This document shows positions 55,155-64,000 of a stretch of 64,000 nt of DNA, one piece after another. Position 1 is the first letter of the stretch, and every line of letters begins with the position of its first letter. Source of the stretch: Peptoniphilus ovalis (GTDB taxonomy: Bacteria; Bacillota; Clostridia; Tissierellales; Peptoniphilaceae); NCBI RefSeq assembly GCF_018919265.1, contig NZ_JAHLQO010000003.1, positions 310,001-374,000 of the forward strand. Reading direction: 5' to 3'. Both the position numbers and the translations under genes were made by a program. The notes under the pieces are model-generated. The model was not told the DNA's origin. It saw only the letters and a program-made list of their open reading frames with translations, and searched no databases.

Positions 55155-56651
55155 TTATTTATATTTTTTTATATCATATGCACATAATTGTCTTCTATAT
55201 TCAGTTGTAGTTCTCTCATCTTCACTTAATGATTTGAAATATTTTTCTGCATCATCTAGTTTAATATTTCCTTTTAGAATTTGAAATGCAATTAACTTAG
55301 GTTTTAAACTAATTCCTATTTTTTCACTATCTAAGATTCCCTTTATAGTATTTGGTATATTCTTAAAATCTTTATTTTTCATTGATTCTTCTAGTGACTT
55401 CATTTTATCGCTTTGTTGAGTTTTTAATTTTTCAATTCTTTTTATATTTTTATTTATTTTTGAAAAGCCAAAAATAGGAAAAAACTGTTGAGACTGTATT
55501 ACTAATTTATCTACAACTTCTAATAATTGGAAATTTTCTTCTTCAATTATCTTAAAATAATTTTTCATTATTTCACTTGTATTTTGAAAAGAGTATCTAA
55601 TTGTATTTACAGAACCAACCGCCAATACTTTTTCATTATTCTTTAAGGAATCTAAATCATCTGTAATGCTTACTCTGATATCTCCTCCAGATTTTATATC
55701 TCTAAAAACATTTTGAACCTTTCTAATATCCATAGCTGATACAGGTAACTGTAAGTTAGATAATGTTTCATAAATAATTTTAAAGTTATCTGTTTTAATT
55801 TTATTAATCTTGATTGTTGGTATTCCCTCTATATCTATATCATGATCAACAACTTGTATATTATTCGAACCCTCATCATGTTCAACAAGCAAAAAATTTT
55901 GTCTTACTTTTTCAGCCTCATCTGAATTAGGATCTACATATGTGAAAATGGTTTTTAATATACTTTTAATATTATTATCGCTAATGCTATACCCTATAAA
56001 AATGATCGGATTATGCATAAATAATGAAAGCAATTGAGCTCTAATAAGTTCATATTTTTCATTAAATTTATTATAGTCTTCATTAGTAATAATTATTTTA
56101 TCTGGCTCAGTTACACAACCATGAATTTTATAAATCGAACCATATGGATCACTCAATAATATGTCATTTCCAATTAAGGGTTTAAATCCAAAAATGTCTT
56201 CTAACATAACATCATAATTTGTTGTGATAATTGAGCTTATATTTTTTCTTGCTTTTTTTAATTCGTTAAGTTCATCTATATTTTTATAGTCAAGTTTATC
56301 TAAAATTTTCGAAATATATATCTTGAACCTACTTATATTTATATCTTGTTCCATTAAATCATAAAATTGGTCATTTATATATTTGAATTTTCCTTCCCTG
56401 TCATTTCTCACATCTTCATCAAATTTATGTTGTAAATCAGATGCAATTAAATCATATTTATATCCATGATCGTCATGATATTTAGACTTTATATCATAAA
56501 AATATTCATTGCTACCTGTTAGATCCATAGCAATTTTTTTTAATAAAGCATCCCAACTATATGAATTATTTAAATATCTTAAACTCATACCTGTCCCTAC
56601 AAAAAGCACTGGATGGTTCTTAAATTTTGAAATAAAAGTTTTAATGTCCAT
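55155..56651 (-). CDS. SIR2-domain protein, probable antiphage defence
   Basis: A 498-residue protein. The N-terminal ~290 residues form a SIR2 NAD-binding domain: VLFVGTGMSLRYL (near 15), SSIITTNYDVMLEDIFG (near 140), YKIHGCV (near 173) and PIIFIGYSISD (near 214). The C-terminal domain is unknown. SIR2 proteins in mobile islands often destroy NAD+ on phage infection. It lies between the ICE methyltransferase and the helicase, a common cargo site. The ATG at 56651 has a GGA site eight bases upstream. Stand-alone defence is inferred; no partner gene is visible. Confidence 0.78.
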   Translation of the reverse strand: MDIKTFISKFKNHPVLFVGTGMSLRYLNNSYSWDALLKKIAMDLTGSNEYFYDIKSKYHDDHGYKYDLIASDLQHKFDEDVRNDREGKFKYINDQFYDLMEQDINISRFKIYISKILDKLDYKNIDELNELKKARKNISSIITTNYDVMLEDIFGFKPLIGNDILLSDPYGSIYKIHGCVTEPDKIIITNEDYNKFNEKYELIRAQLLSLFMHNPIIFIGYSISDNNIKSILKTIFTYVDPNSDEAEKVRQNFLLVEHDEGSNNIQVVDHDIDIEGIPTIKINKIKTDNFKIIYETLSNLQLPVSAMDIRKVQNVFRDIKSGGDIRVSITDDLDSLKNNEKVLAVGSVNTIRYSFQNTSEIMKNYFKIIEEENFQLLEVVDKLVIQSQQFFPIFGFSKINKNIKRIEKLKTQQSDKMKSLEESMKNKDFKNIPNTIKGILDSEKIGISLKPKLIAFQILKGNIKLDDAEKYFKSLSEDERTTTEYRRQLCAYDIKKYK

Positions 56652-56691
56652 TTTCAATTCCTTTCTTTATTAATTATATCATTTATAGTTG

Positions 56692-57645
56692 CTATTTTGC
56701 ACTAATACACATTATTGCGATAATTATTTCCATTAAAACATCAACAACAATAGAATTACCCGCTTGTCTATATAGCTTACTTGAAGTGCAATTTTTTCTT
56801 CTTAAATGAGCCTTTTCTAATTTATCTATATCACTATCATCAAACCCCATTAATCTTAAACATTCTCTTTCTGTTAAATACCTATATTTTCCATTGCCTA
56901 TATCAATTATTCCTGAGTTTGGTACTCTCATTTGTTTGGTTGTGATTGTATAAGCATAGTTTTTTATTATCTTTAATCTTCCTTTAAAAGAGTTGTTTAA
57001 GTCTTTGTTTAAGAATTTAAGCATATAGGGTTGGGTCATTGTATATAGACTACTTACTTCTTTTTCTAAAAATTCATTTAAGGGTCTTGTTTCTTTTCTT
57101 TCTAACTTATCAAAAGAAAAGTTATTTTTTCCAAAATACGATACAACAAATATCCTTTCTCTTTTTTGCGGAATGCCAAAGTCCATTGCATTTAGAATTT
57201 CATACTTATTTTCATATCCAAGGTTTTCTAGCTCTTTTAGATAAATAAAAAAGGAGTCCCTCATATTTCTATCAAGGACTCCCTTTACATTTTCCCAAAT
57301 TATCCATTTAGGTTTATCTTTCATTTCTTTAATTATTCTTATTGTTTCAAATAATAAGCTTGATCTTGTTCCTGAATTTTTTACTCCACCTTTCTTTTTA
57401 CCAATTCTTGAAAAGTCTTGGCAAGGACTTCCATGCATAATTAAGTCTATGTTCTCATTAGGTGCTTTATATCCTACTACTGATTTTGCTATATAATCTT
57501 CTCCATAAAGTGCGTTATATGATTTAACACAAGACTTATCTATTTCTACATAATCAATTACTTCATAAGGTATCTTTAAATTAATAAAAGCCTTTCTAAT
57601 AGCACCTATGCCACCGAAAAGCTCTAATATTTTAATCCTTTTCAT
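56692..57645 (-). CDS. DNA (cytosine-5) methyltransferase of the ICE
   Basis: A 317-residue C5-methyltransferase: motif I LELFGGIGAIRKAF (near 7-20), catalytic cysteine in HGSPCQDFSRIG (near 71-82), ENVKG (near 119) and QAGNSIVV near the end. It starts inside the topoisomerase gene (14-base overlap). In Tn1549-like ICEs an orphan C5-methyltransferase at this place is standard, probably hiding the element from restriction. It is unrelated by neighbourhood to the one at 42596. Confidence 0.92.
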   Translation of the reverse strand: MKRIKILELFGGIGAIRKAFINLKIPYEVIDYVEIDKSCVKSYNALYGEDYIAKSVVGYKAPNENIDLIMHGSPCQDFSRIGKKKGGVKNSGTRSSLLFETIRIIKEMKDKPKWIIWENVKGVLDRNMRDSFFIYLKELENLGYENKYEILNAMDFGIPQKRERIFVVSYFGKNNFSFDKLERKETRPLNEFLEKEVSSLYTMTQPYMLKFLNKDLNNSFKGRLKIIKNYAYTITTKQMRVPNSGIIDIGNGKYRYLTERECLRLMGFDDSDIDKLEKAHLRRKNCTSSKLYRQAGNSIVVDVLMEIIIAIMCISAK

Positions 57646-59359
57646 TTAGATTATTCTTGTATCTATCTACAAGCTCCCTTATGTTATCTTCTATTTCTCT
57701 TAAAAAGTCATCTTTGTCTACTTCACCAGAGCTAATCTTTGCAAGTTTCATCTCCCATTCAGATGTGGTCTTTGCTGATTTAAATCTTTCTTCTACAATG
57801 GAAACTAATCTATTGCCTTTTTCTGTTACAAGTAGATTTTTCTTATCTCTTTTAATTAGTCCCTTATAAATTAAATTTTCAATAATTCCAGCTCTTGTGG
57901 CTGGTGTTCCTAAGCCTTTTCTTTCTACTTCTATATTTTTATCAAGACTTTCTACTCCCGCAAGTTCCATTACCTTTAAAAGACTGTCTTCAGTGTAGTG
58001 ACTTTGTGGTTTTGTAAACTTTTCTGAAATTTCTTTAGATGAAAGTTTGATTTTTTCTCCAGTAGATAATTTAGGTAAGTTCTTTTCTTCTTTGTTTTTT
58101 ACATAAGCTTTTAGATATCTTGTATATCCCTCATTAATTACGCTTTTACCACTTGAAGTAAATGTAAATTTATCGTATTCATAGGTTATTTTTGTAGTTG
58201 ATTCTATTAAATTATCCGAAACAGACGCTAGTAATTTATCTTTTATTAGATTATATATTTTGCTTTCCTTATCTAATAGTTCTTTTGCTTTTTCAAGACC
58301 TGATAAGGTTGGAATTAGTGCATAGTGGTCGGTTACCTTAGATGAATTAAAAATAGACTGGAAGTTTGATTCATTAATCTTAAAATCTTCGTGAAGATCT
58401 ACTAAAAGTTCTTTTATGGTTTCCACCATATCATCAGCTAAATACCTACTATCCGTCCTTGGATAGGTTATTAACTTCTTTTCATAAAGGCTTTGTGCAA
58501 TTTTTAAAGTATCATTTGCTGAATATCCAAAGTATTTATTTGCTTCTCTTTGAAGTGTTGTTAAATCATATGGCTTATCAGGTCTTCTTGTAGCTTCCTT
58601 ATTTTCGACATTTGTTATTATGATTTCATTATCTATTAGATTTAATAACTGCTCTGCGATTTCTCTTTTATCTATTCTTTCTGATACAAGTTTTAAATCT
58701 TTGTAAGATAAGTCGACTGTATAATATTTTTGTTTTTTAAATAGACTTATTTCACTATCCCTTTTAGCTATTAAATATAGGGTCGGTGTTTGGACTCTGC
58801 CCACTGAATAGGATTCTTTATATAAACAAGAATATAACCTACTTAAATTCATTCCTACAAGCCAATCTGCAATTGATCTTGCCTTTGCTGAATCGTATAG
58901 ATTAATATAGTCGTCTCCTTCTTTTAAGTTTTCAAAGCCACTTTTTATTGCACTGTCTTCCATAGAAGATATCCAAAGTCTTTGAATTTTCTTCTTGCAT
59001 TTTGCCTCATCATATACAAGCCTAAAAATTAATTCTCCTTCACGTCCAGCATCGCAAGCATTTATTACTGTGTCTATGTTCTTATCGTTTAAAAGTTTCT
59101 TTAAAACTCCATATTGTTTCTTAGTGCTTTTAGATACTTCATAAATATATTCTTCTGGAATTATAGGAAGAGTGTCTATTGTCCATTTCTTCCATTTTTC
59201 GTCTATCTTATCTGGACTTACCATTTGAATTAAATGACCCACGCACCATGAAACAATGTATCCATTACCCTCATAATATCCACTTTTTCTTGATTTTGCT
59301 CCTATTACTTTTGCAATAGAAACTGCTACACTTGGCTTTTCTGCTATTACTAATTTCAT
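57632..59359 (-). CDS. topB: DNA topoisomerase III
   Basis: A 575-residue type IA topoisomerase. TOPRIM starts MKLVIAEKPSVAVSIAKVIG with DACDAGREGELIFR near 103; the active tyrosine is in LITYPRTDSRYL near 300. It lacks the zinc C-terminal extension of chromosomal TopA. In ICEs it resolves intermediates during replication and transfer. A GGAGG site precedes the ATG. A terminator lies upstream, so it may start a new transcriptional unit. Confidence 0.93.
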   Translation of the reverse strand: MKLVIAEKPSVAVSIAKVIGAKSRKSGYYEGNGYIVSWCVGHLIQMVSPDKIDEKWKKWTIDTLPIIPEEYIYEVSKSTKKQYGVLKKLLNDKNIDTVINACDAGREGELIFRLVYDEAKCKKKIQRLWISSMEDSAIKSGFENLKEGDDYINLYDSAKARSIADWLVGMNLSRLYSCLYKESYSVGRVQTPTLYLIAKRDSEISLFKKQKYYTVDLSYKDLKLVSERIDKREIAEQLLNLIDNEIIITNVENKEATRRPDKPYDLTTLQREANKYFGYSANDTLKIAQSLYEKKLITYPRTDSRYLADDMVETIKELLVDLHEDFKINESNFQSIFNSSKVTDHYALIPTLSGLEKAKELLDKESKIYNLIKDKLLASVSDNLIESTTKITYEYDKFTFTSSGKSVINEGYTRYLKAYVKNKEEKNLPKLSTGEKIKLSSKEISEKFTKPQSHYTEDSLLKVMELAGVESLDKNIEVERKGLGTPATRAGIIENLIYKGLIKRDKKNLLVTEKGNRLVSIVEERFKSAKTTSEWEMKLAKISSGEVDKDDFLREIEDNIRELVDRYKNNLNEKD

Positions 59360-59378
59360 TTATACCTCCAATAAAAAA

Positions 59379-59402
59379 GAGCGAAAGATTTCTCTCTCGC
59401 TC
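59379..59402 (-). terminator. Terminator between CD1107-type gene and topB
   Basis: GAGCGAGAGA pairs with TCTTTCGCTC (minus strand), followed by TTTTTTATT. It lies between the two genes, ending the upstream operon or attenuating topB. Confidence 0.75.
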
Positions 59403-59418
59403 AAGCTTTTAAAAATTA

Positions 59419-60291
59419 TTATAATAGTTCATCGTCTTCATCTAAAGATTCTTCGTGACTTTCTTCATTGTCAGATTCATCTTCTGACTCACTAATATAA
59501 TCCTCATCGTCTTCTTCAAAGCCTTCCATTATTTTATCCTCTTTTGCTTTGACTACTTTAAAATAATATCCTGCTCCAACAACTCCACCTATTACAAGTG
59601 CAATTATTAGAAATGAACCTATGGAGCTTTTCTTTTCTTCCTTTACTTTTTCTATTTTTGGCTCTTCTTTTTTTACTTCTTCTTTCTTAGGCTCTTCCAC
59701 CTTTAAAGTGTTTTTATCTTCTGATTCAATCATATTTAGTAAGTCTTGCTCTCCTACTTCTGTTAGTAGTCTTACATTATCTTGGCTTGATGAATGATCT
59801 ACTATTAAATGCAAGGTCTTGCCGCTTTTAGTTTGAAAGGTTAGAAATTGTCTTACATCTACTGGATTTTCTTTATCTTTTTCTATATCTCCACTTGGTG
59901 TAATATCTTTTCCATTCCTATCTACATTTTCAGTAACTGTTCCTCTTGCTTTATTTTCTTTTGTAGCAAGATTATTTACTGCCTTTGTATTACCACCTTT
60001 TACAAGAGGAGTCTTTTGCATCGGTGTCTTATTTGTATTATTTGGTGTTGTTTTATTTTCTTTCTTATTATCAGGAATTCTTGGCACATCTTGATAAGGT
60101 ATTTCTTCTTTTGATGGTGTAAAAACATCATCTTTTAACATCTTCTCAAATTCTTCTTTTTGTGGTTCATAAATGCTTTCTTTTTGACTTTCGACTACAT
60201 TCTCATTTGTCATAGCAAAGCTATTAATTGGACTTATACAAGTAAAAAGGAGTAGGCTTAATGCTACTCCTCGCTTAATATTTTTTATCAT
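59419..60291 (-). CDS. CD1107/DUF4366-type mobile element surface protein
   Basis: A 290-residue exported protein with a signal peptide (LSLLLFTCISPINSFA, about 12-27), a proline- and lysine-rich spacer, the DUF4366 core QFLTFQTKSGKTLHLIVDHS (near 143) and LLTEVGEQDLLNMI, one membrane helix (SIGSFLIIALVIGGVVGAGY, about 225-244) and an acidic cytosolic tail. It is a standard companion of conjugation genes in Tn1549-like ICEs, with unproven function, perhaps in cell contact. Confidence 0.88.
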   Translation of the reverse strand: MIKNIKRGVALSLLLFTCISPINSFAMTNENVVESQKESIYEPQKEEFEKMLKDDVFTPSKEEIPYQDVPRIPDNKKENKTTPNNTNKTPMQKTPLVKGGNTKAVNNLATKENKARGTVTENVDRNGKDITPSGDIEKDKENPVDVRQFLTFQTKSGKTLHLIVDHSSSQDNVRLLTEVGEQDLLNMIESEDKNTLKVEEPKKEEVKKEEPKIEKVKEEKKSSIGSFLIIALVIGGVVGAGYYFKVVKAKEDKIMEGFEEDDEDYISESEDESDNEESHEESLDEDDELL

Positions 60292-60305
60292 CTTCTTTTC
60301 CTTCC

Positions 60306-62828
60306 TTATTTTACATTTTTAAAAACATAGACTGCTTTTCTTTGGTTATCCCATTCAATAGTTTGGTTCTTTCCGTCTTTAATATCTCCATGGCTTGCTC
60401 CAAAGGCTTTTGCAATATTTGAAATTGATGCGTGAATTCTTCCATTTATAATGACTGGCTTAACATCTGAGTTATATACTTTGCCGTCTGAATCTTTCAT
60501 AACTCCAGTATCAATATTTAGTCTTAATGTCTTTTTAGCCAAGATATTATTCTCTTTATTTGAAAAAATAGCTTCCCTTGTTTCATTATCATATTCAACA
60601 TTAAAACCTAAGGTGTAAGCAATATATCTTACTGGAATCATTGTTCTTCCATCATCCACATAAGTTTTAACGTCCATGTATACAGTAGTTTTCCCCTTAT
60701 GGTCGATAATGTTATAGAAGTTTTTATCTACTTGAAATACTGCAAATTCTTTTTCCCTGGAAATTTCTTTGTCTTTATCCTTAGCTTTATCTTTCATCTT
60801 ATTTAGATCAAATTGATTTAAAATATTTTTATCATCAGCCTTTAGAATTTCGTTCCATTTTTTATCATCTGCTTTCTTATCTTCTTTTTTAGTTTCATTT
60901 TCTTTTTTGATATTTAGAAGTTCATCAAGCTTTTTAGATAGGTCAGATTCTTCTTGTTTCTTTTTATCTTTTTCATTATCCTTAATAGCTTTATCAATTT
61001 CATCTTTTCTCTTTTTGTTTTCTTCTTCGATTAATTTTTTTAAGTCTTCAGATTTTTTATTTAACTCTTCTTTTAGCTTTTTCAACTCTTCATCAGTTGA
61101 TTTTTGCTTATCTTCTAAATCTTTTATCCTATCTTCAAGTTCTTTTTTACTTTTTTCTGATAAATCTTTTAAACTATCAAGGTCTTTTTTAATATCTTCA
61201 ATTCTCTTACAACAAGAATCTTTCTCTTTATTTTTATCTTCAATGTTTTTCTCAAGCTCCTTGATTTTATCTTCTTTCTCAGAATTTGATTTTTCTAAAT
61301 CTTTAATCTTACTATCCTTACCTTCAATTTCTTTTTCTTTAACTTTAATCAAATCTTCTAAGGACTTAATCTTATCTTCTAATTCTTTGATTTTTTCTTC
61401 ATTATTTTCATTCTTTTCTTTTTCAGCTGCAAGTTCGCTCTTAGTCTTTGAGCATTCATCTTTTAATTTAGAATTTTCATCTTGAAGTTTCTTTATTTCG
61501 TCATTAAGCTTATCTCTTTGAGAACTCAACTCATCGTCATTAGTTTTCTTAATTTCTTCAATTTTCTTATTTAAATCAGAAATTTCCTTATCTTTTTCCT
61601 TAATTTTTTCTTCAAGATTTTTCTTTTCTTCTTTTAATTTTTCTCCATTATCCTTACAAGATGAAAGTTTGTCTGTTAGCTCTTTAATCTTTTCTTGGTC
61701 TTTACTCTTTTCATTTTCCAAATCTTTTATTTTATCTTCTAATTCTTTAAGCTGATTTGTTAAATCTTCGATATTTTTATCTTTCTCATCAATATCAGAT
61801 CCTGTCATATCAGTTTGAGTTGAAGCATCTTTTGGAAGTTTACTTAAATCAACAAATATATGACCCCATAATTCTTTAGCTAAAGGATTTTTACTTTCTA
61901 AAATATTAAATTTAACCTTTGCTTCTTCTAAAGACGGATTATTTATTACAAGTATATTATCATCAGTTAAGCTTACTCCATCATCTTTAGAATCCAAAGA
62001 AAAATTAATTTTATCTCCTTCATCAATGCTTTTTATCACTTTATTTAAATCAATTTTTTCATATCTCTTTTTTGCTACAAGTGTTATTTTTTGCCCACTT
62101 GCACCAAAACTTTTTAATTTTGGCATTTCTTTTATAACAGAAATGTCCTTTAATTTTGAATTATGAATATACAAAGTGTCTAAATTTTTAAGATTTCTAA
62201 GGGGCGTAATATCTTCAACATCTCCATCTGAGCAGCAAAAATATCTTAACTTATTAAGTTCTGAAACCACACTAATATCTTTAACTGGTGTTGATTGATA
62301 TTGAATAACTAACATTTCAAGATTTTTTAAATATTTAATTGGACTCAAATCTTTAATCGAGTTCATATTCCTTTGAAACTCTTTTAAATTTACTAAGTTT
62401 TTTAATGGACTTATATCGCTAATAGGATTAGCACCTATTGATAAAACTTTTAGATTTGTAAGTCCACTAATTGGACTAATATCCCTTATATCATTATCAA
62501 AAAAGTGAAGTCCTTCTAACTTCTTTAAATGCTTAATAGGGCTAAGATCTTTAACATTTCCATAATAAAAGTCTAAATCTTTAAGATTTGTCGCATACTC
62601 TAATCCAGCTATACTGGAGATACCTTTACAAGTTAATTTTTCTAAGTCTTTTATATTTTCTTTAGTTACCTTATCTACCTTAATTGTTTTTTTAACAGCT
62701 TCTTCTAACTTTTTATCTTCAAATTTAACTTCATTACTTTCTGCAAATACAGAATGAGTTGTTGTCGTTAAAATTAACAAAAGAGCCATAAACAAGGCTC
62801 TTAGTCTAATCGTATTTAGTTTCTTCAT
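60306..62828 (-). CDS. Surface protein: leucine-rich repeats, long coiled coil, CuAO-N-like domain
   Basis: An 840-residue exported protein. After a signal peptide (to about residue 29) come SDS22-like leucine-rich repeats (about 70-240; repeated DISPLKNL units), a small domain, and a lysine/glutamate-rich coiled coil of about 300 residues (345-650). It ends in a stalk-type domain like those called copper amine oxidase N-terminal (GRTMIPVRYIAYTLGFNVEY). No LPxTG signal is seen. It starts within the DUF4315 gene and precedes the CD1107 gene, a place where ICEs carry adhesins. It probably extends from the wall to help donor-recipient contact. Confidence 0.82.
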   Translation of the reverse strand: MKKLNTIRLRALFMALLLILTTTTHSVFAESNEVKFEDKKLEEAVKKTIKVDKVTKENIKDLEKLTCKGISSIAGLEYATNLKDLDFYYGNVKDLSPIKHLKKLEGLHFFDNDIRDISPISGLTNLKVLSIGANPISDISPLKNLVNLKEFQRNMNSIKDLSPIKYLKNLEMLVIQYQSTPVKDISVVSELNKLRYFCCSDGDVEDITPLRNLKNLDTLYIHNSKLKDISVIKEMPKLKSFGASGQKITLVAKKRYEKIDLNKVIKSIDEGDKINFSLDSKDDGVSLTDDNILVINNPSLEEAKVKFNILESKNPLAKELWGHIFVDLSKLPKDASTQTDMTGSDIDEKDKNIEDLTNQLKELEDKIKDLENEKSKDQEKIKELTDKLSSCKDNGEKLKEEKKNLEEKIKEKDKEISDLNKKIEEIKKTNDDELSSQRDKLNDEIKKLQDENSKLKDECSKTKSELAAEKEKNENNEEKIKELEDKIKSLEDLIKVKEKEIEGKDSKIKDLEKSNSEKEDKIKELEKNIEDKNKEKDSCCKRIEDIKKDLDSLKDLSEKSKKELEDRIKDLEDKQKSTDEELKKLKEELNKKSEDLKKLIEEENKKRKDEIDKAIKDNEKDKKKQEESDLSKKLDELLNIKKENETKKEDKKADDKKWNEILKADDKNILNQFDLNKMKDKAKDKDKEISREKEFAVFQVDKNFYNIIDHKGKTTVYMDVKTYVDDGRTMIPVRYIAYTLGFNVEYDNETREAIFSNKENNILAKKTLRLNIDTGVMKDSDGKVYNSDVKPVIINGRIHASISNIAKAFGASHGDIKDGKNQTIEWDNQRKAVYVFKNVK

Positions 62829-63054
62829 TATTAAAAATCTCCTTTTCTCTTAATTTTTCTTCTCTTTTTCTATCATTAATTTTCTCCATTAATTCTTCAA
62901 GACTAATGTTATTTCGTCTTAGAGTAACAATTATTTCTTCATTTTCAACTTGAATTTCTTCATCACAAATTTCCTTATATTTTGCATTTAAATCATCAAG
63001 TTTTTCTTTTAGCTTTTTCTTTTTGTTCCTAATACTTATAAGTTTTTTATTCAC
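62806..63054 (-). CDS. DUF4315 family protein
   Basis: An 82-residue charged coiled-coil protein: KKLISIRNKKKKLKEKLDDL, then EIIVTLRRNNISLEELMEKI, the DUF4315 signature. It is found between NlpC/P60 and CD1107 genes in ICEs of this type. The start is a GTG at 63054 with GGGAG seven bases upstream; the frame is open further but has no other site. Role unknown. Confidence 0.82.
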   Translation of the reverse strand: MNKKLISIRNKKKKLKEKLDDLNAKYKEICDEEIQVENEEIIVTLRRNNISLEELMEKINDRKREEKLREKEIFNNEETKYD

Positions 63055-63068
63055 ATAGTATCTCCCTT

Positions 63069-64000
63069 CTATCTTGGTCTTCCAAAACCATAAAAGTGTG
63101 ATTTCCAATATTTTGAATTAATTGAAGTGTACTGAATTGGATCTCCTGCGTGAATCATCATGCCATTCCCTGCATATATTCCTACATGGGATATTGGTGT
63201 TCCACTATTATATGTTGAATGGAAAAATATAATATCGCCAGGCTTTGCTTCACTTGGACTTACTGGATTACAATAGTCTTTGTATATTCTCCATGCAGTT
63301 GTTCTTGGCATTCTTTTTACTCCAGACTTTGTAAATGACCAACATACAAAACCTGAGCAGTCAAAATTAGATGGTCCACTTGCTCCAAAGACATATCTTT
63401 TGCCTATGTGTTTTTCTGCTTCATTAAATAAAGCTTTAGCAGTAGCTGAATCAAAAGCAAGACCAGGATTTCCAAAGTTTGGATTGTCTACTATTTCTCC
63501 TAAGTCCCCATTACCTGATCCAAAAACATCTCCCATATTCCCCTTAGCTTCAAGTAAGGCTTCATAATGAACTACATTGTCTGGATAATCTTTAAAAATT
63601 TCCCTAACAACTTCATCCATTTCTTTTTTCTTTAAAGTTACAATTAACTTTTTATATTCGTACTCTTCTTTTTCATAGCTAGTATAAGGATTGCCACGAC
63701 TATCATATCTAGTCCTTGCTACTGTTCTTGTTCTAATTTCAATTTCTTCCTTAAAATCAAGCTTATACATCTTATCGAAAAGCTCTTTTAGAATTCCTTT
63801 TACTTCAGATGCTGATTTTACTTCTCCACATCTTGAAGTTATATAGGATAAAAGTTCATGGGTATTATGACCAATTTCTCCTTCTTTATTTATGATATAT
63901 TCGTCATATCCAGGATGACTCGTTTTTACACTTTCGATTTGTGATTGTAGGTCATATTCCATTGATGAAAATTCTTGATTTACTTCACTTAGAACTGTGT
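63069..64000 (-). CDS. NlpC/P60 cell-wall hydrolase of the conjugation system (5' end outside window)
   Basis: At least 310 residues; the start lies beyond 64000. The C-terminal NlpC/P60 domain has the catalytic cysteine in NFDCSGFVCWSF, the histidine in TPISHVGIYAGNG and the polar residue in MMIHAGDPIQ. The upstream half is helical and charged, as in ICE-encoded peptidoglycan hydrolases (VirB1/Tn916 Orf14-like). It opens the wall for the conjugation channel. Genes for VirB4, VirB6 and others should lie just to the right. Confidence 0.88.
   Translation of the reverse strand, partial: TVLSEVNQEFSSMEYDLQSQIESVKTSHPGYDEYIINKEGEIGHNTHELLSYITSRCGEVKSASEVKGILKELFDKMYKLDFKEEIEIRTRTVARTRYDSRGNPYTSYEKEEYEYKKLIVTLKKKEMDEVVREIFKDYPDNVVHYEALLEAKGNMGDVFGSGNGDLGEIVDNPNFGNPGLAFDSATAKALFNEAEKHIGKRYVFGASGPSNFDCSGFVCWSFTKSGVKRMPRTTAWRIYKDYCNPVSPSEAKPGDIIFFHSTYNSGTPISHVGIYAGNGMMIHAGDPIQYTSINSKYWKSHFYGFGRPR

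Noticed and set aside
60907-61485. Plus-strand 192-residue serine/phenylalanine-rich frame
   Set aside because: It is the antisense of the lysine/glutamate coiled coil of the surface protein, whose codons avoid stops on the other strand.
1-64000. CRISPR arrays, tRNA or rRNA genes
   Set aside because: I saw no regularly spaced repeats and no cloverleaf or rRNA-like stretch on either strand.

Overview
The window reads as a low-GC Gram-positive anaerobe: AT-rich, strong AGGAGG-type ribosome binding sites, and chromosomal genes typical of Clostridia/Tissierellia. I would guess an anaerobic coccus of the Peptoniphilus/Anaerococcus/Helcococcus group. Species cannot be settled from this sequence.

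Bases 1-10770 are ordinary chromosome. An operon on the minus strand runs amidohydrolase (mtaD-like), CPBP protease, trpS and a small membrane protein. A plus-strand group holds a TRIC-type channel, a thiamine-binding-type protein, a P1 peptidase, an ECF S-component and coaX, the last two probably for pantothenate. murI, a GNAT acetyltransferase, a small orphan gene and a MATE exporter follow.

Bases 10815-15803 are a decayed type I-like modification locus: hsdM without its 5' end, a frameshifted hsdS, a PHP/AAA ATPase of the TrlF type, a small partner and a frameshifted winged-helix gene. hsdM stops abruptly at 15803 inside its GSGAF motif, where mobile DNA begins.

Bases 15804-64000 are a composite integrative element continuing past the right edge. 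Its left end carries erm with a complete leader-peptide attenuator, remnants of older serine-recombinase elements, truncated repA and pcfB, and a tet(T)-like ribosomal protection gene behind an attenuator. At 23443 a second junction of the same kind cuts a GNAT gene. Bases 23466-34527 look like an integrative mobilizable element: three overlapping large serine recombinases, a sigma-like regulator, an ImmR/ImmA-like pair, MobC and a MOBP relaxase. Bases 34535-43892 are a defence island: a complete QatABCD set, a frameshifted unknown gene, and a regulator-methyltransferase-McrB-McrC cassette resembling LlaJI-type restriction systems.

Bases 44038-64000 are the conjugative/DNA-processing backbone of a Tn1549-like ICE, read leftwards: NlpC/P60 hydrolase, DUF4315, an LRR/coiled-coil surface protein, CD1107/DUF4366 protein, topoisomerase III, a cytosine methyltransferase, a SIR2 protein, a giant methylase-helicase interrupted by a 2.34-kb group II intron, and an OB-fold protein.

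Two themes recur. First, two element junctions share a 24-base end (21 identical) and the same GAGAG|GG breakpoint. Second, several mobile genes are controlled by RNA structure: the erm attenuator, the tet terminator/leader, and hairpins that bury the ribosome binding sites of the recombinase operon and of the sigma-like gene. Recognised families carry most of the calls; no wholly new system is proven here.
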